Source: an uncultured Lachnospiraceae bacterium (GTDB lineage: Bacteria; Bacillota; Clostridia; Lachnospirales; Lachnospiraceae). From it: a stretch of DNA of 39,930 bases. The stretch's first letter is position 1. Every line of letters starts with the position of its first letter. The stretch is taken from contig CAJUDH010000024.1 of the NCBI GenBank assembly GCA_910584845.1, forward strand, positions 1 to 39,930, given 5' to 3'. Below are positions 16,657 to 25,500 of this stretch, piece by piece. Below the pieces are notes generated by a model, which saw only the letters and a list, made by a program, of their open reading frames with translations, ran no database searches and was not told the DNA's origin. The translations under genes were made by a program, and so were the position numbers.

Positions 16657-17571
16657 TCAGAAAATATAACGGGACACTTGACTGGAAACAATGGTTTTCT
16701 GTCCTTCAGGAGATAATGTGGAGCTTACCACATCTGCAGGAATACAAAAGCTTCCTACATGGTTAATTGCTAATTGAGGATTGGAAGTGTCCACAGTTTC
16801 CCATTTCCCGTCTAATTGAACACGGTTCCAGGCATGAGCAGTTCCAAACTGTTTTGTTGTTCCAAATACAACGACACAGGGAATGCCCGCTTTATCACAT
16901 AAAAGTTTATAAGCCCGGGCAAAGCCTTGGCAAATCGCACTGCCACTTACTAATCCTGCATAAGCTGTCTGCTGATCATAAACGTTTTGACCGCTTTGAT
17001 ACCGCTGAAATCCTGCAAAATCATATTTTACATTTTGGGCAACATAATTGCTTAAAGCTTGTGCTTTTTCCCGTTCTGTCATCTCCGGTTTCGTTACGGA
17101 AGCCACAATAGAAGCTGCTTTTTGCTCCAAAGCTTTAAAATTAGCCTGGCGGCTTTCTGGACTGCTGTTGTTGTAAGTCAAATTTAAAGTAATGATACCG
17201 GAATTTTCGCTGGTGTAGCTATAATCAAAATGAGTAACATAATCTGTCAGCCCATTTTGAATATAGGCTTCAATGCAGGCCTGTCCCAATTCTTCAAATC
17301 TTGTTTCCATATCCTGACTTGAAAATAAATTCGTTGGGACAGATACAGAAGAAGGACTGGATGAAAATGCTTTATAGAGATACTGCACAAGAGGTGTTGA
17401 ACCTGTAAATGCACCGGAATCCGGTGCTTCTGTATTTCCTTCAGTTGTCTGTTGTACAGCCTGCTTGGTCAAAGATTTTTTTAAAGCTGCTGATACTGCA
17501 TCTTCGGCATAAACTGGGACAGAAGCTGCCATTGCCGCGGCCATAAGCCCAGCAATCCACCGTATTTTCAT
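16657..17571 (-). CDS. Secreted transglutaminase-like protein
   Basis: The 304-residue product has a signal peptide (IAGLMAAAMAASVPVYA, cut near residue 22) and a C-terminal transglutaminase-like domain. The Cys-His-Asp triad is visible: C214 in SAICQGFARAYKLLC, H246 in GTAHAWN and D261 in ETVDTSN. Bacterial members act as proteases or cross-linking enzymes on peptides or cell-wall proteins; which applies here is unknown. ATG 17571 has GAGGTG 6 bases upstream. It lies just upstream of the repeat-protein gene, so the repeat units are a possible substrate (inference). It has its own promoter and a leader hairpin. Confidence 0.88.
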   Translation of the reverse strand: MKIRWIAGLMAAAMAASVPVYAEDAVSAALKKSLTKQAVQQTTEGNTEAPDSGAFTGSTPLVQYLYKAFSSSPSSVSVPTNLFSSQDMETRFEELGQACIEAYIQNGLTDYVTHFDYSYTSENSGIITLNLTYNNSSPESRQANFKALEQKAASIVASVTKPEMTEREKAQALSNYVAQNVKYDFAGFQRYQSGQNVYDQQTAYAGLVSGSAICQGFARAYKLLCDKAGIPCVVVFGTTKQFGTAHAWNRVQLDGKWETVDTSNPQLAINHVGSFCIPADVVSSTLSPEGQKTIVSSQVSRYIF

Positions 17572-17599
17572 CAATAAACACCTCAATATTTTTTATCTA

Positions 17600-17637
17600 A
17601 AAAGCTTGTTGTCCCCCTCCATTTTCCACAAGCTTTT
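17600..17637 (-). promoter_or_regulatory. Leader hairpin of the transglutaminase-like gene
   Basis: AAAAGCTTGT and ACAAGCTTTT form a 10-bp perfect stem around an 18-base loop. On the transcript the loop contains GGAGGGGG, a ribosome-site-like sequence not followed by a start codon. It lies between promoter and gene and may affect mRNA stability or translation. Confidence 0.5.
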
Positions 17638-17647
17638 CTATTTTTTT

Positions 17648-17676
17648 ATTAAATCATATGGTCCAATGAATGTCAA
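17648..17676 (-). promoter_or_regulatory. Promoter of the transglutaminase-like gene
   Basis: On the - strand TTGACA (17671-17676), 17 bases, TTTAAT (17648-17653). Confidence 0.78.
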
Positions 17677-17702
17677 CGGAAGGGAATTATGGCTGAATTT
17701 TT

Positions 17703-17731
17703 TTGAAATAAAGAAAGCCTTGTGATAAAAT
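17703..17731 (+). promoter_or_regulatory. Promoter of the zinc-ribbon membrane protein gene
   Basis: TTGAAA (17703-17708), 17 bases, TAAAAT (17726-17731). It is divergent from the transglutaminase promoter 27 bases away. Confidence 0.78.
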
Positions 17732-17777
17732 ATATTGATAATATCCATTGACTGATTCTTGAAAGGTGTAGGTATTT

Positions 17778-18302
17778 ATGACCAGATGCCCAAATTGTAA
17801 TAAACCAGCAAAGGGGCGTATTTGTGGATACTGCGGCGCCTCTTTAGTGGAAGGGTACTTTCATCCTGCAACAAAAGCTACGGACCAGTATCCTACTGTT
17901 AATCCAGGCAGTTTAGCTGCGGCTGTTGTTGGTATTTTTGGCGGCCTGGTGTTATTAGTCGCTGCCGCATTCCAGGCAATTTCAGTTTATCCTCCAGGTT
18001 CTGCCCCCATTTATTTTCCTGATCTTTCCTGGTGGATACAACTGTTAGCAACTGTTTTTTGCGGGGCATTATTCTTTGTACAACAGATTGTCTTGCATGG
18101 GCTTCGGTTTTCTATGTTATTTGACGGGATTTGGTTGTATTTATCTGTTTTTGGACTGGGATTTGCTTTATTTGCTTCTTATCAAATCGGTTTAGAAACC
18201 TTTTTTGGAAGTTTTTTAACATCCGTTTTTTTCCTTACAGGATGTACTTTGTGTATGATTTCTTGTATGATCAGCATCATTTCATATCGGAAACCGGAAT
18301 GA
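17778..18302 (+). CDS. Zinc-ribbon membrane protein
   Basis: The 174-residue protein begins with a zinc ribbon, CPNC (4-7) and CGYC (16-19), followed by a short linker and about four hydrophobic helices from residue 45 on. Such zinc-ribbon plus membrane-helix proteins are common in Clostridia, and their roles are mostly unknown. GAAAGGTG precedes the ATG. It stands alone with its own promoter and a strong terminator. Confidence 0.78.
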   Translation: MTRCPNCNKPAKGRICGYCGASLVEGYFHPATKATDQYPTVNPGSLAAAVVGIFGGLVLLVAAAFQAISVYPPGSAPIYFPDLSWWIQLLATVFCGALFFVQQIVLHGLRFSMLFDGIWLYLSVFGLGFALFASYQIGLETFFGSFLTSVFFLTGCTLCMISCMISIISYRKPE

Positions 18303-18313
18303 AAATTTTTGAA

Positions 18314-18360
18314 ATAACGGAGTAAACTGTACGTATATAAAAGACAGTTTGCTCCGTTAT
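18314..18360 (+). terminator. Terminator of the zinc-ribbon gene
   Basis: A 17-bp stem (ATAACGGAGTAAACTGT with ACAGTTTGCTCCGTTAT, one G-T pair) with a 13-base loop, followed by ATTTCT. Confidence 0.82.
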
Positions 18361-18577
18361 ATTTCTAATATATTAACGAATATATTAACTAATAGAATAG
18401 TTAATAATTAGAAAAGTATATTTCTATTACATAATATAATAATTAGTGAATATATTAGATAATTATTCAATTAACTGTTAGTTATTATATTAGAATATAT
18501 ATTAACGAATATATTAGAAATATATTAGCTATTATATTAGAAAATATATTAGTTAATTATTAGATTAACTGATATAA

Positions 18578-18620
18578 AATATATTAACGATTATATTTTT
18601 AATATAATCGTTAATATATT
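18578..18620. repeat. Perfect 20-bp inverted repeat, 3-base loop
   Basis: The arms 18578-18597 and 18601-18620 are exact reverse complements around TTT. Each arm carries TTAACGATTA or its complement, a variant of the surrounding repeat. Confidence 0.93.
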
Positions 18621-18670
18621 CGCTTTATACATTTTTAATTGTTAGTTAACAGATAACTAATAATTTGTGA

Positions 18671-18712
18671 ATATAATAACTAATATAATAGCTATTATAT
18701 TAGTTATTATAT
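18671..18712. repeat. Perfect 42-bp palindrome without loop
   Basis: Bases 18671-18691 and 18692-18712 are exact reverse complements. The only G/C bases are two C's and two G's placed symmetrically. A cruciform or a dimeric protein site is possible. Confidence 0.93.
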
Positions 18713-18832
18713 GTGATAATATATTCGATAAAATCTCCTTATATTCGCCTTGTTTTTTATGTTATATTTAAAAAAGTGCCCAGTATAAGCGTAAAAATTG
18801 GGCCACACGAAAGGAGGAACATCTCTATTATC

Positions 18833-19642
18833 ATGAAAATAATTACATTTGGAACTTTAAAAGGCGGCGTTGGAAAAACAATGCTTTGCTTTAATATTGG
18901 CGGAATCCTAGCTCAAAACGGAAAAAAAGTACTTGTAATAGATAGCGACTTACAAGGAAATTTAACCAATAATATGGGCATAGATCGGACAAAATCAGAT
19001 CTGTTTACCACCTATGATATTTACCGTTTGGACAACCCGCCGCCCCATCCGGAATCTTTAATTCTTTTCCATCCTATTGAAAAATTAGAAAATTTAGACA
19101 TTATTCCCGGCTCAATATTTTTACATAAAGCGGAATTAAATGTAGCATCTGTTACCGGACGAGAACGGATATTATTAAATTATTTATCCGATTATGAGGA
19201 CTTTTTTTCTAAATATGATTATATTTTAATTGACACAAACCCTAGCATGTCTATTGTCAATCAAAATGCTTTCCTTGTTTCAGAAGCAATACTTTTAATT
19301 TCTGATGTGTCTATGAACGCCGTAGAAGGTGCTCAGCTCTTTATTGCTTTATGGGAAAATGCTAGAAAACGTCTTCGTACAGCGGACAATATAAAGGGAT
19401 TTATTATCAACGATTTTGACAACAGGAATAAATTATCCGCTGATTTTTTGGATTTCATTCATACAAGTCCGGAAACCGCTGATCTCCGGGAAATTTTACT
19501 GGATACCATTGTTCCGCGGAACGTCCGCTTAACAGAAAGTGAACTGGCTGCTATCCCAATTTCCCTTTATGATCCCCATTCCAAAGGGTATGAAGCAATT
19601 GCAGCTTTGACAGAAGAACTGCTGCGCAAACAAATTATCTAA
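18833..19642 (+). CDS. parA: ParA partition ATPase
   Basis: The 269-residue protein has the deviant Walker A motif KGGVGKT (10-16), the A' region VIDSDLQGNLT and the Walker B region ILIDTNPS. It lacks the N-terminal DNA-binding domain of type Ia ParA, so it is the short type Ib form that pairs with a small ribbon-helix-helix protein. It would move plasmid copies over the nucleoid by ATP-dependent DNA binding. ATG 18833 is the natural family start, but the AGGAGG site (18812-18817) is 15 bases away, which is long; an in-frame ATT at 18827 would be better spaced. The partner gene follows after 20 bases. Confidence 0.93.
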   Translation: MKIITFGTLKGGVGKTMLCFNIGGILAQNGKKVLVIDSDLQGNLTNNMGIDRTKSDLFTTYDIYRLDNPPPHPESLILFHPIEKLENLDIIPGSIFLHKAELNVASVTGRERILLNYLSDYEDFFSKYDYILIDTNPSMSIVNQNAFLVSEAILLISDVSMNAVEGAQLFIALWENARKRLRTADNIKGFIINDFDNRNKLSADFLDFIHTSPETADLREILLDTIVPRNVRLTESELAAIPISLYDPHSKGYEAIAALTEELLRKQII

Positions 19643-19662
19643 GTCTGAAAGGATGTTTTTTT

Positions 19663-19959
19663 ATGGAAAATAAATTTACAAAAGGCGTTTTGGAACGGCA
19701 GGAACGGGAATATAACAAGCAGTCCCCTGGACAGCCTTCTGTCTCGCAAAATGAATATATACCTGCCCAGTCTTCACCATCCGTTTTGGATTTGTCAGAT
19801 TTATTTGATCGGGAAGCAGAACGGAAAGCAAAAAATAAAACTTTTTATTTGGATGATTCTGTTATTCAGGCCATTAAAAAAACAGCGTCAGACTATCATG
19901 TTACGGAAAGCAAACTGGTAAACGATATCCTTAAAAAAATCCTTTTTTCTCAAAACTAA
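19663..19959 (+). CDS. Ribbon-helix-helix partition partner (ParB/ParG-like)
   Basis: The 98-residue protein has a flexible polar N-terminal half, typical of ParG/omega-like partners that stimulate ParA. Its C-terminal ribbon-helix-helix runs over about 55-95: strand NKTFYLDD, helix VIQAIKKTASDY, then helix ESKLVNDILKKIL. It should bind the AT-rich repeats upstream of parA and load ParA. GAAAGGATG lies 7 bases before the ATG, 20 bases after parA. Sequence similarity to named ParB proteins is too weak to give a symbol. Confidence 0.82.
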   Translation: MENKFTKGVLERQEREYNKQSPGQPSVSQNEYIPAQSSPSVLDLSDLFDREAERKAKNKTFYLDDSVIQAIKKTASDYHVTESKLVNDILKKILFSQN

Positions 19960-19964
19960 AAAAT

Positions 19965-19993
19965 AAAGCCCTTCACAAAATGTGAAAGGCTTT
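19965..19993. terminator. Bidirectional terminator between par operon and tRNA
   Basis: AAAGCCCTTCACA pairs with TGTGAAAGGCTTT (one mismatch) around a 3-base loop. The - strand side, after the tRNA, has the stronger T run. Confidence 0.78.
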
Positions 19994-20001
19994 CATCTGA
20001 G

Positions 20002-20072
20002 AGCAGGTAACGGGAATCGAACCCGCGTTGTCTGCTTGGGAAGCAGAAGTGTTACCATTGCACCATACCTGC
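20002..20072 (-). tRNA. tRNA-Gly (anticodon CCC)
   Basis: The 71-base RNA folds as a full cloverleaf. The acceptor stem is GCAGGTA/TACCTGC with discriminator T; the anticodon stem is TCTGC/GCAGA with loop TTCCCAA (anticodon CCC, reading GGG); the T arm contains GGTTCGATTCC. CCA is not encoded. It has its own consensus promoter and a terminator and is a single-gene unit. A tRNA on a plasmid-sized circle is uncommon. Confidence 0.95.
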
Positions 20073-20095
20073 GTCAATCTTTGTTTATCTTTTCT

Positions 20096-20124
20096 ATTAT
20101 ACAAATTTTCCCCATTGTTGTCAA
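20096..20124 (-). promoter_or_regulatory. Promoter of tRNA-Gly
   Basis: On the - strand TTGACA (20119-20124), 17 bases, TATAAT (20096-20101): a perfect consensus, about 24 bases before the tRNA. Confidence 0.93.
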
Positions 20125-20175
20125 TATTTCTTGGGGAATCACTGTTCCTCTGGATATTTTCTAAAACCATTTCAG

Positions 20176-20204
20176 ATGACAGACTGTCCAGAATCCGGTA
20201 TAAT
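20176..20204 (+). promoter_or_regulatory. Promoter of the FkbM-like gene
   Basis: ATGACA (20176-20181), 17 bases, TATAAT (20199-20204), 31 bases before the start. Confidence 0.82.
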
Positions 20205-20235
20205 AGAGAAAATCCAGAATGTTGGGGAGGCCCGT

Positions 20236-22407
20236 ATGAGTAAATCCGTATCTGATCAGCTTATGGATATGCTGAGAACGATTGATGAAACCCAAAATTT
20301 TCTTAGAAAACGGTGCGCCTCCGGCCAGGCAGGCCAGTCTATGAGCCTGTTTGAAGATTTGGCTTCCTTATTGGCCCTTTTGGAAAGGCGCTACCGGAAG
20401 TCTGGCTATCTTCCAAAGGAAAGAATCCCTCTTTTAGATCCAAATGCAGACATTCTTTCGGCTGTCCGTTTTTTGGATGCCTTGGACCGCTGGAGCGCAA
20501 AAACCAAAGATAAAGTAAAACGCATTAAAATACGCCAGGAATTAGCCCGGGGCGGCATTATTGAGGCTGCTGTAAAAGAAGGGAAGCCCTTTGCCCAGCA
20601 GGCCGCTGAAATGGTACAGTTTGTCCGGCCTGGTTCCCCAGAGGAACGTGCCGAAGAAGATCCGGGCGTCAGCGTAGATTTCTCCCGTGAATCCGTAGCA
20701 AAGGCCAGGGCTGCTTATCATGCGGCTCCGCAGCCTGATTTCGAGGCAGAAAATCCGTATTTCGAGGAATCTATGCCGCCAGTCCAGTCCGATGCAGAGC
20801 CAGATCCTTTTTCTTGGCCGGAAGATGAAAATGCGCGTTTATTTGCCAGTATCCGTGCAAGGACCGGCATCCGGGCGCCGCAAACCAGGGATGATCAGGA
20901 AAACGAGGCAGAAGAAAACAGCAAAGACATGGAAAGAGAATTTCCGACTCGTGCTTCTGCATCCCGCTCCATGAGATCCAGAAAAAAAGCTTTTTCTCCT
21001 GCTCCGGATGATCCGATGGAATCACAGCCTATGGAAACGCAAGAACCAGGCCCCCGCCCCATGCGGGCAAGGCCCATGGAACCCCAAGAACCGGAAGCCC
21101 GCCCTATGCGGGCAAGGCCCATGGAACCCCAAGAACCGGAAGCCCGCCCCATGCGGGCAAGGCTCATGGAACCCCAAGAACCGGAAGCCCGCCCTATGCG
21201 GGCAAGGCCCATGGAACCCCAAGAACCGGAAGCCCGTCCTATGCGGGCAAGGCCCATGGAACCCCAAGAACCGGAAGCCCGTCCCATGCGGGCAAGGCCC
21301 ATGAAATCTCAAGAGCCGGAAGATGATTTGATCGCTCCACAGCCACAGGAAAGGCGTCCTACGCGCCCGATAAGGCCCCAAAATCAAGAGGCCAGGCCTG
21401 CCAGAGAAAAAGTACAGGAAGGACGTCCAATGGCCTCTCCTGAGCGTCCTACGCCGATAGGAAATACAACAGCGCCTGCTGTGGGGAGAGGTGTTGCGAT
21501 TGACAGGGATTTTCTCCGGATTGTCCATGATGTTCGCAACATGTCGGAGCAGGAATTGGAAAGAAAACTGATAGAAGGTTTCCCAAAACTTGAAAACCGC
21601 TACAAAATGGTTATTTGTGACCAGATGCGCCGCTATGGGTATTGGGGGAAGCTGGAACCGGAACGCAGTGAATATGAAGCGCTGCGCCGCAGGGCTCAGG
21701 AGCTTAGCCAGCATATGGATGAATATTCCTGGCTTTATGGGAAATTAGGGGACTACCGGTCCCGGAAAACCCTGCTGGCTATTTTAGATAACTGGTATTC
21801 CTACAATTTCAAAACCTTGGCCAACATGAAAGAAAAAATGTTCCCGACTTATCTGGATGCTGACTTGCTTCGCTGTACAGAGGAAGAAGTTTTTGTAGAC
21901 TTAGGCGCTGGAATTGGAGATGTTACAAAAGCTTTTGCAGAATATGCCGGACATTGGAAGAAAATTTATTGCTATGAACCCAATCCGGGAAGCTTTTCTG
22001 CCCTGCGCAACCGCACAAAAGAATTGGGGCTTTTAGCACTCCGTCAATGTGCTGTTGGGGATAAAACAGGAAATGCTTTATTACAAGTTCCAAATGATGA
22101 CCCGCTTTTGTCAAAAATAGATGACAATGGTATAGAAACAGATATGGTTCAAATTGATGAAGATATTGAAGAACCTGTCAGCATCATCAAAATGTGTTTG
22201 GAAGGCAGTGAACAGGCTGCGATCCGGGGCTGTTCCAACCATATCCACCAAGACCATCCCAAACTGATCCTTCGGGCGGATCATGGCGACAGCGATTTAT
22301 GGCAGCTTCCACGGATGATAGAACGGCTTGATAAAAAATACCGCTTTTATTTACGGCATTATGGAGGCAATCTGGCTCCTATGGAATATATCCTTTATGC
22401 TGTCTGA
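20236..22407 (+). CDS. FkbM-like methyltransferase with repeat linker
   Basis: The 723-residue protein has three parts. Residues 1-150 are charged and helical with no recognised domain. A long low-complexity linker (about 150-425) contains five 15-residue copies of MRARPMEPQEPEARP (276-350). The C-terminal part has the FkbM-type methyltransferase: a helical lead-in (YRSRKTLLAILDNWYSYN), motif I VFVDLGAGIGDVT (about 552-563), IYCYEPNP and a closing IIKMCLEG segment. FkbM enzymes usually O-methylate sugars or lipids. No signal or membrane segment is present, so it is cytosolic. GGGGAGG precedes ATG 20236; upstream codons lie before the transcription start. It stands alone between promoter and terminator. 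Confidence 0.85.
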   Translation: MSKSVSDQLMDMLRTIDETQNFLRKRCASGQAGQSMSLFEDLASLLALLERRYRKSGYLPKERIPLLDPNADILSAVRFLDALDRWSAKTKDKVKRIKIRQELARGGIIEAAVKEGKPFAQQAAEMVQFVRPGSPEERAEEDPGVSVDFSRESVAKARAAYHAAPQPDFEAENPYFEESMPPVQSDAEPDPFSWPEDENARLFASIRARTGIRAPQTRDDQENEAEENSKDMEREFPTRASASRSMRSRKKAFSPAPDDPMESQPMETQEPGPRPMRARPMEPQEPEARPMRARPMEPQEPEARPMRARLMEPQEPEARPMRARPMEPQEPEARPMRARPMEPQEPEARPMRARPMKSQEPEDDLIAPQPQERRPTRPIRPQNQEARPAREKVQEGRPMASPERPTPIGNTTAPAVGRGVAIDRDFLRIVHDVRNMSEQELERKLIEGFPKLENRYKMVICDQMRRYGYWGKLEPERSEYEALRRRAQELSQHMDEYSWLYGKLGDYRSRKTLLAILDNWYSYNFKTLANMKEKMFPTYLDADLLRCTEEEVFVDLGAGIGDVTKAFAEYAGHWKKIYCYEPNPGSFSALRNRTKELGLLALRQCAVGDKTGNALLQVPNDDPLLSKIDDNGIETDMVQIDEDIEEPVSIIKMCLEGSEQAAIRGCSNHIHQDHPKLILRADHGDSDLWQLPRMIERLDKKYRFYLRHYGGNLAPMEYILYAV
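21061..21320 (+). repeat. 45-bp coding tandem repeat
   Basis: Five copies begin at 21061, 21106, 21151, 21196 and 21241, with a partial copy at 21286. Only a few C/T differences separate them. The encoded 15-mer alternates basic (RARP) and acidic (EPQEPE) halves. Confidence 0.93.
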
Positions 22408-22410
22408 ATT

Positions 22411-22440
22411 ACAGCCCGCTGAGACCGGCGGGCTGTTTTT
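22411..22440 (+). terminator. Terminator of the FkbM-like gene
   Basis: ACAGCCCGC pairs with GCGGGCTGT (9 bp) around an 8-base loop, followed by T's. Confidence 0.88.
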
Positions 22441-22458
22441 ATGGCTGTGCATGAATTT

Positions 22459-22486
22459 TTGTAAATTAAAGCACTGTTTTTATATA
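22459..22486 (+). promoter_or_regulatory. Promoter of the macroglobulin-like gene
   Basis: TTGTAA (22459-22464), 16 bases, TATATA (22481-22486), 37 bases before the start. Confidence 0.5.
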
Positions 22487-22523
22487 GCACTTGCCAATAT
22501 TTTTTAAAAAATGGGGGATCTCT

Positions 22524-25500
22524 ATGCTGAAACAACATCGGTTCCTGATACCTGTGATCCTTTTGATTGTCATTTTCTTTTCTTTCCTGCTTGGCTGGTG
22601 GCTTTCCCTGCCAAGAGGGGACGAGCTGCCCGCATCCATACGGATCGAGCCTTCCGAACGGGAGGAAAGCGGTGTTACAACCGGCTCCGCATTCTTGCTG
22701 ACATCAGGATTTTCTCTCAAAGAAGATGCGCTCCGGTCTATTTTGGAGTTGGAACCCGCTTTGAACTATACCTTATCCGGCGGCGGGAAAGAATGGATTT
22801 TACAGCCGGTGATGCCCCTTCGTGAAAATATGGTCTATACCTTCCGAGTGAAAAATAATTCTGGAACCCCGGTTCAATCCTTCGCTTTCCAGACCAGAAG
22901 CGATTTATTAGTCAATGATGTATTTCCCAGAGATTCTGCCTATGTGGATATTGATACAGGCATTGAAATGCGTTTTAACCGGCCCGGTGTTGATATTTCA
23001 AAAGGATTCCAAATTCTTCCGCCTGTTTCCGGACGCTTTGAATCCCAGGATTATACCTGCCGGTTCATTCCGGATGTCCCTTTGGAGCATAACAGCATTT
23101 ACCGGATTACATTGAGCAACTTATCTTCCACAGACGGTGCTGTCCTACAAACACCATTTACTTTTTCTTTCCAGACTTCGGAGGAAGAAGGCGCGGAAAG
23201 CTGGGATGACCTTTCGCTGGAACAGGCTTCCGCATCCTTTATCCCGGGGGATGAAATGCGCATACGCCTTTACGGAGGCGACCAGCAGGCAAAAGCTTCT
23301 TATACCATGACGCTGCATAAATACCCCGGCATCAATGCCTATGCCAATGCTTTACGGGAACGGGACAAATTTTACCAGGAGCAGTATGGTGTAAAAACGG
23401 TATACCATCTTTCTACGGATGGCCTGGATGAAGTGATGAATACAGAAGGACAGCTCATGGAAAATAATGGGGATTTATATGCCCCTTTGCCAGACAATCT
23501 TTCTGAAGGCTATTATATATTTACCTTGTCCGGAGAAGTTGCCGGAAAAGAACAATTTGCCCAGCAGATGATTCAAGTGGTCAATTTAGGGCTTTATATG
23601 CAGTCTGTGGGCGGAGATACCTTATTCTGGATGGGAGATCCCATCTCACAAGGCCCTGTCAAGGATGCGGTTGTAGAATTGGAAACTCTGTCCGGTGAAA
23701 AAATTTCCGGCAAAGCCAATGAAAATGGAGTTGCTTCTTTCAGCAATGGAGAAAGCAAAAATAGTTATGTGACAATTCTCCGTGACGGAACCCCGGTATG
23801 GTTTTCCGGCTCTAACCTCTCGGTTCCCCAGGAAGAACGGCCCTTGTCCTGGGACTACTATTCAGCCATTTATACGGACAGGGAAATTTACCTGCCCGGG
23901 GACCCCATCCATTTCTGGGGCGTTGTAAAGCCCCGAAATCATGCGCCGATGCCGGATTCCGTTTGGGTGAGCCTGGCTACTATGTGGCCCTCCAGTACAC
24001 TTTCCGGAATGGAAGTGCAGGTAAAAGATGGTATATTCTCCGGCGTTTTGAATCCCGGTTCTTTGCGTACGGACCATTATCAGTTAAAAGTTGGGAATGG
24101 GGCTGATGGTGCTTATATAGAAAGCTCTCTTACCATCAGCGAATATACAAAGCCTGCTTATCAAATTTCCCTGTCTACGGATAAGGACTTTTATTACTAC
24201 GGCGAAACGATTACTTTCTATGTTTCTGCAAAATATTATGACGGTACCCCTGCCGCTGGCGTAAAACTGACGGCAGACAGCTTTGAAGCAAATTTGAATG
24301 ATTATCCCATTACTTTGGATCAGTCCGGAAAAGCTGAATTTAAAGCCGTTTTGAACCCGTCCCACCAGCAGGAGCCGGGACAGGTGGCTTCCTGGACACC
24401 AAATACCGTTTTCTGGTCTGTCAACAGTGCCGACGGGCAGCCTGTTAATTTATACCAGTCAGATACGTTCTTTGCTTTGCCTTCTAAAATCGCAGCCGAA
24501 ATGACCTATGAAGGGGATGGACGTATTTCCATCCAAACCGCCGTTTTGGATGACACGAAATTAAAAGCCGCAGAAAAAGCCTGGATTATGGGTGAAAGCC
24601 AGTTCCAGCAGCTGCAAGGCGTTCCTGCTGATATTCCCATGACTTTGGTGGTTCATAAAGTCGTTTTCCACCAGATCCAGACCGGAAGCTGGTATGACTA
24701 TGTCAATAAACGGAATGTGCCGGTTTATAAAAACCAGAGAGAAGAAACAGTTGAACGGAATATACAGGTATCTTCTGTTACAGGAAAAGCAGAAGTTACA
24801 GATTTGCCGTTTTCTGATTCCAGCGGAACCATTTACTGGTATGAACTGCGGTTTGCTGGAGGCGTTTATGGGGACGTTTGTGAAACAATAACCCCTGTTT
24901 CACCTTATCGCGATCCGGACTGGAAACAATACCAGTTTTTGAAAGATCCTTGGGGTATTGAGATCGCTCCTGGGGATTCTATGGAGATTGGCGTTTGGGA
25001 AAATGAACAAAAAATAGAAAATCCTTTGTTCCTCTATACCGTTGTACAAGATAAAATTTTAAATACCCAGGTATCCCAAGGGGATTCCACTTTTTCCATG
25101 GAAGAAAAACATTTACCCAATATCTGGCTGGCTGGTGCCTATTTTGACGGACATTCTATGCATGAAATCCAAAGTACCTGTGTGAAATATGATTACACGG
25201 ACCGTACTTTGCAGGTAACTGCCGAACCGGATAAAACAGAATACCGGCCTGGCGAAACAATGAATGTAAAAATTTCCATAGCGGATCAAGACGGAAACCC
25301 GGTAAGCGGAAAAGCTGCTGTTGGTATCGTGGATGAATCTATTTTTGATTTGTCTTTCCAGGAAATTGATCTGGCTGGCCAGATTTATACGAACATTTAT
25401 TATCCCAATATTATCCAAAGCATAGCAGCGGGCAATGGCGGGTTAAGCGATATTGACGTTCAGGACGACGCTTCCGCTGCTGGCGGAATGAACAACAGCA

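Larger units (their letters stand above)
18361..18765. repeat. AT-rich palindromic region, candidate centromere
   Basis: About 400 bases are almost wholly A and T, with no gene. Variants of GAATATATTA, often as TTAACGAATATATTA, recur in both orientations, for example near 18371, 18447, 18500 and 18716. It includes a 7-bp inverted repeat (18385-18404), a 20-bp inverted repeat (18578-18620) and a 42-bp palindrome (18671-18712). It lies directly upstream of parA, where type Ib partition systems keep their centromere. The rest of the 530-base gap is the terminator and the parA leader. Confidence 0.7.

Noticed and set aside
18361..18765. Third replication origin or coding region
   Set aside because: No rep gene or iteron-like array of constant period lies beside it, and the frames are stop-rich. 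Position upstream of parA favours a centromere.
18713..18832. 40-residue N-terminal extension of ParA
   Set aside because: It would be translated from AT-rich centromere DNA upstream of the ribosome site, and the ParA family begins at the later ATG.
20895..21714. - strand repetitive frames opposite the FkbM gene
   Set aside because: They are shadows of the 45-bp repeats, without promoter or ribosome site.
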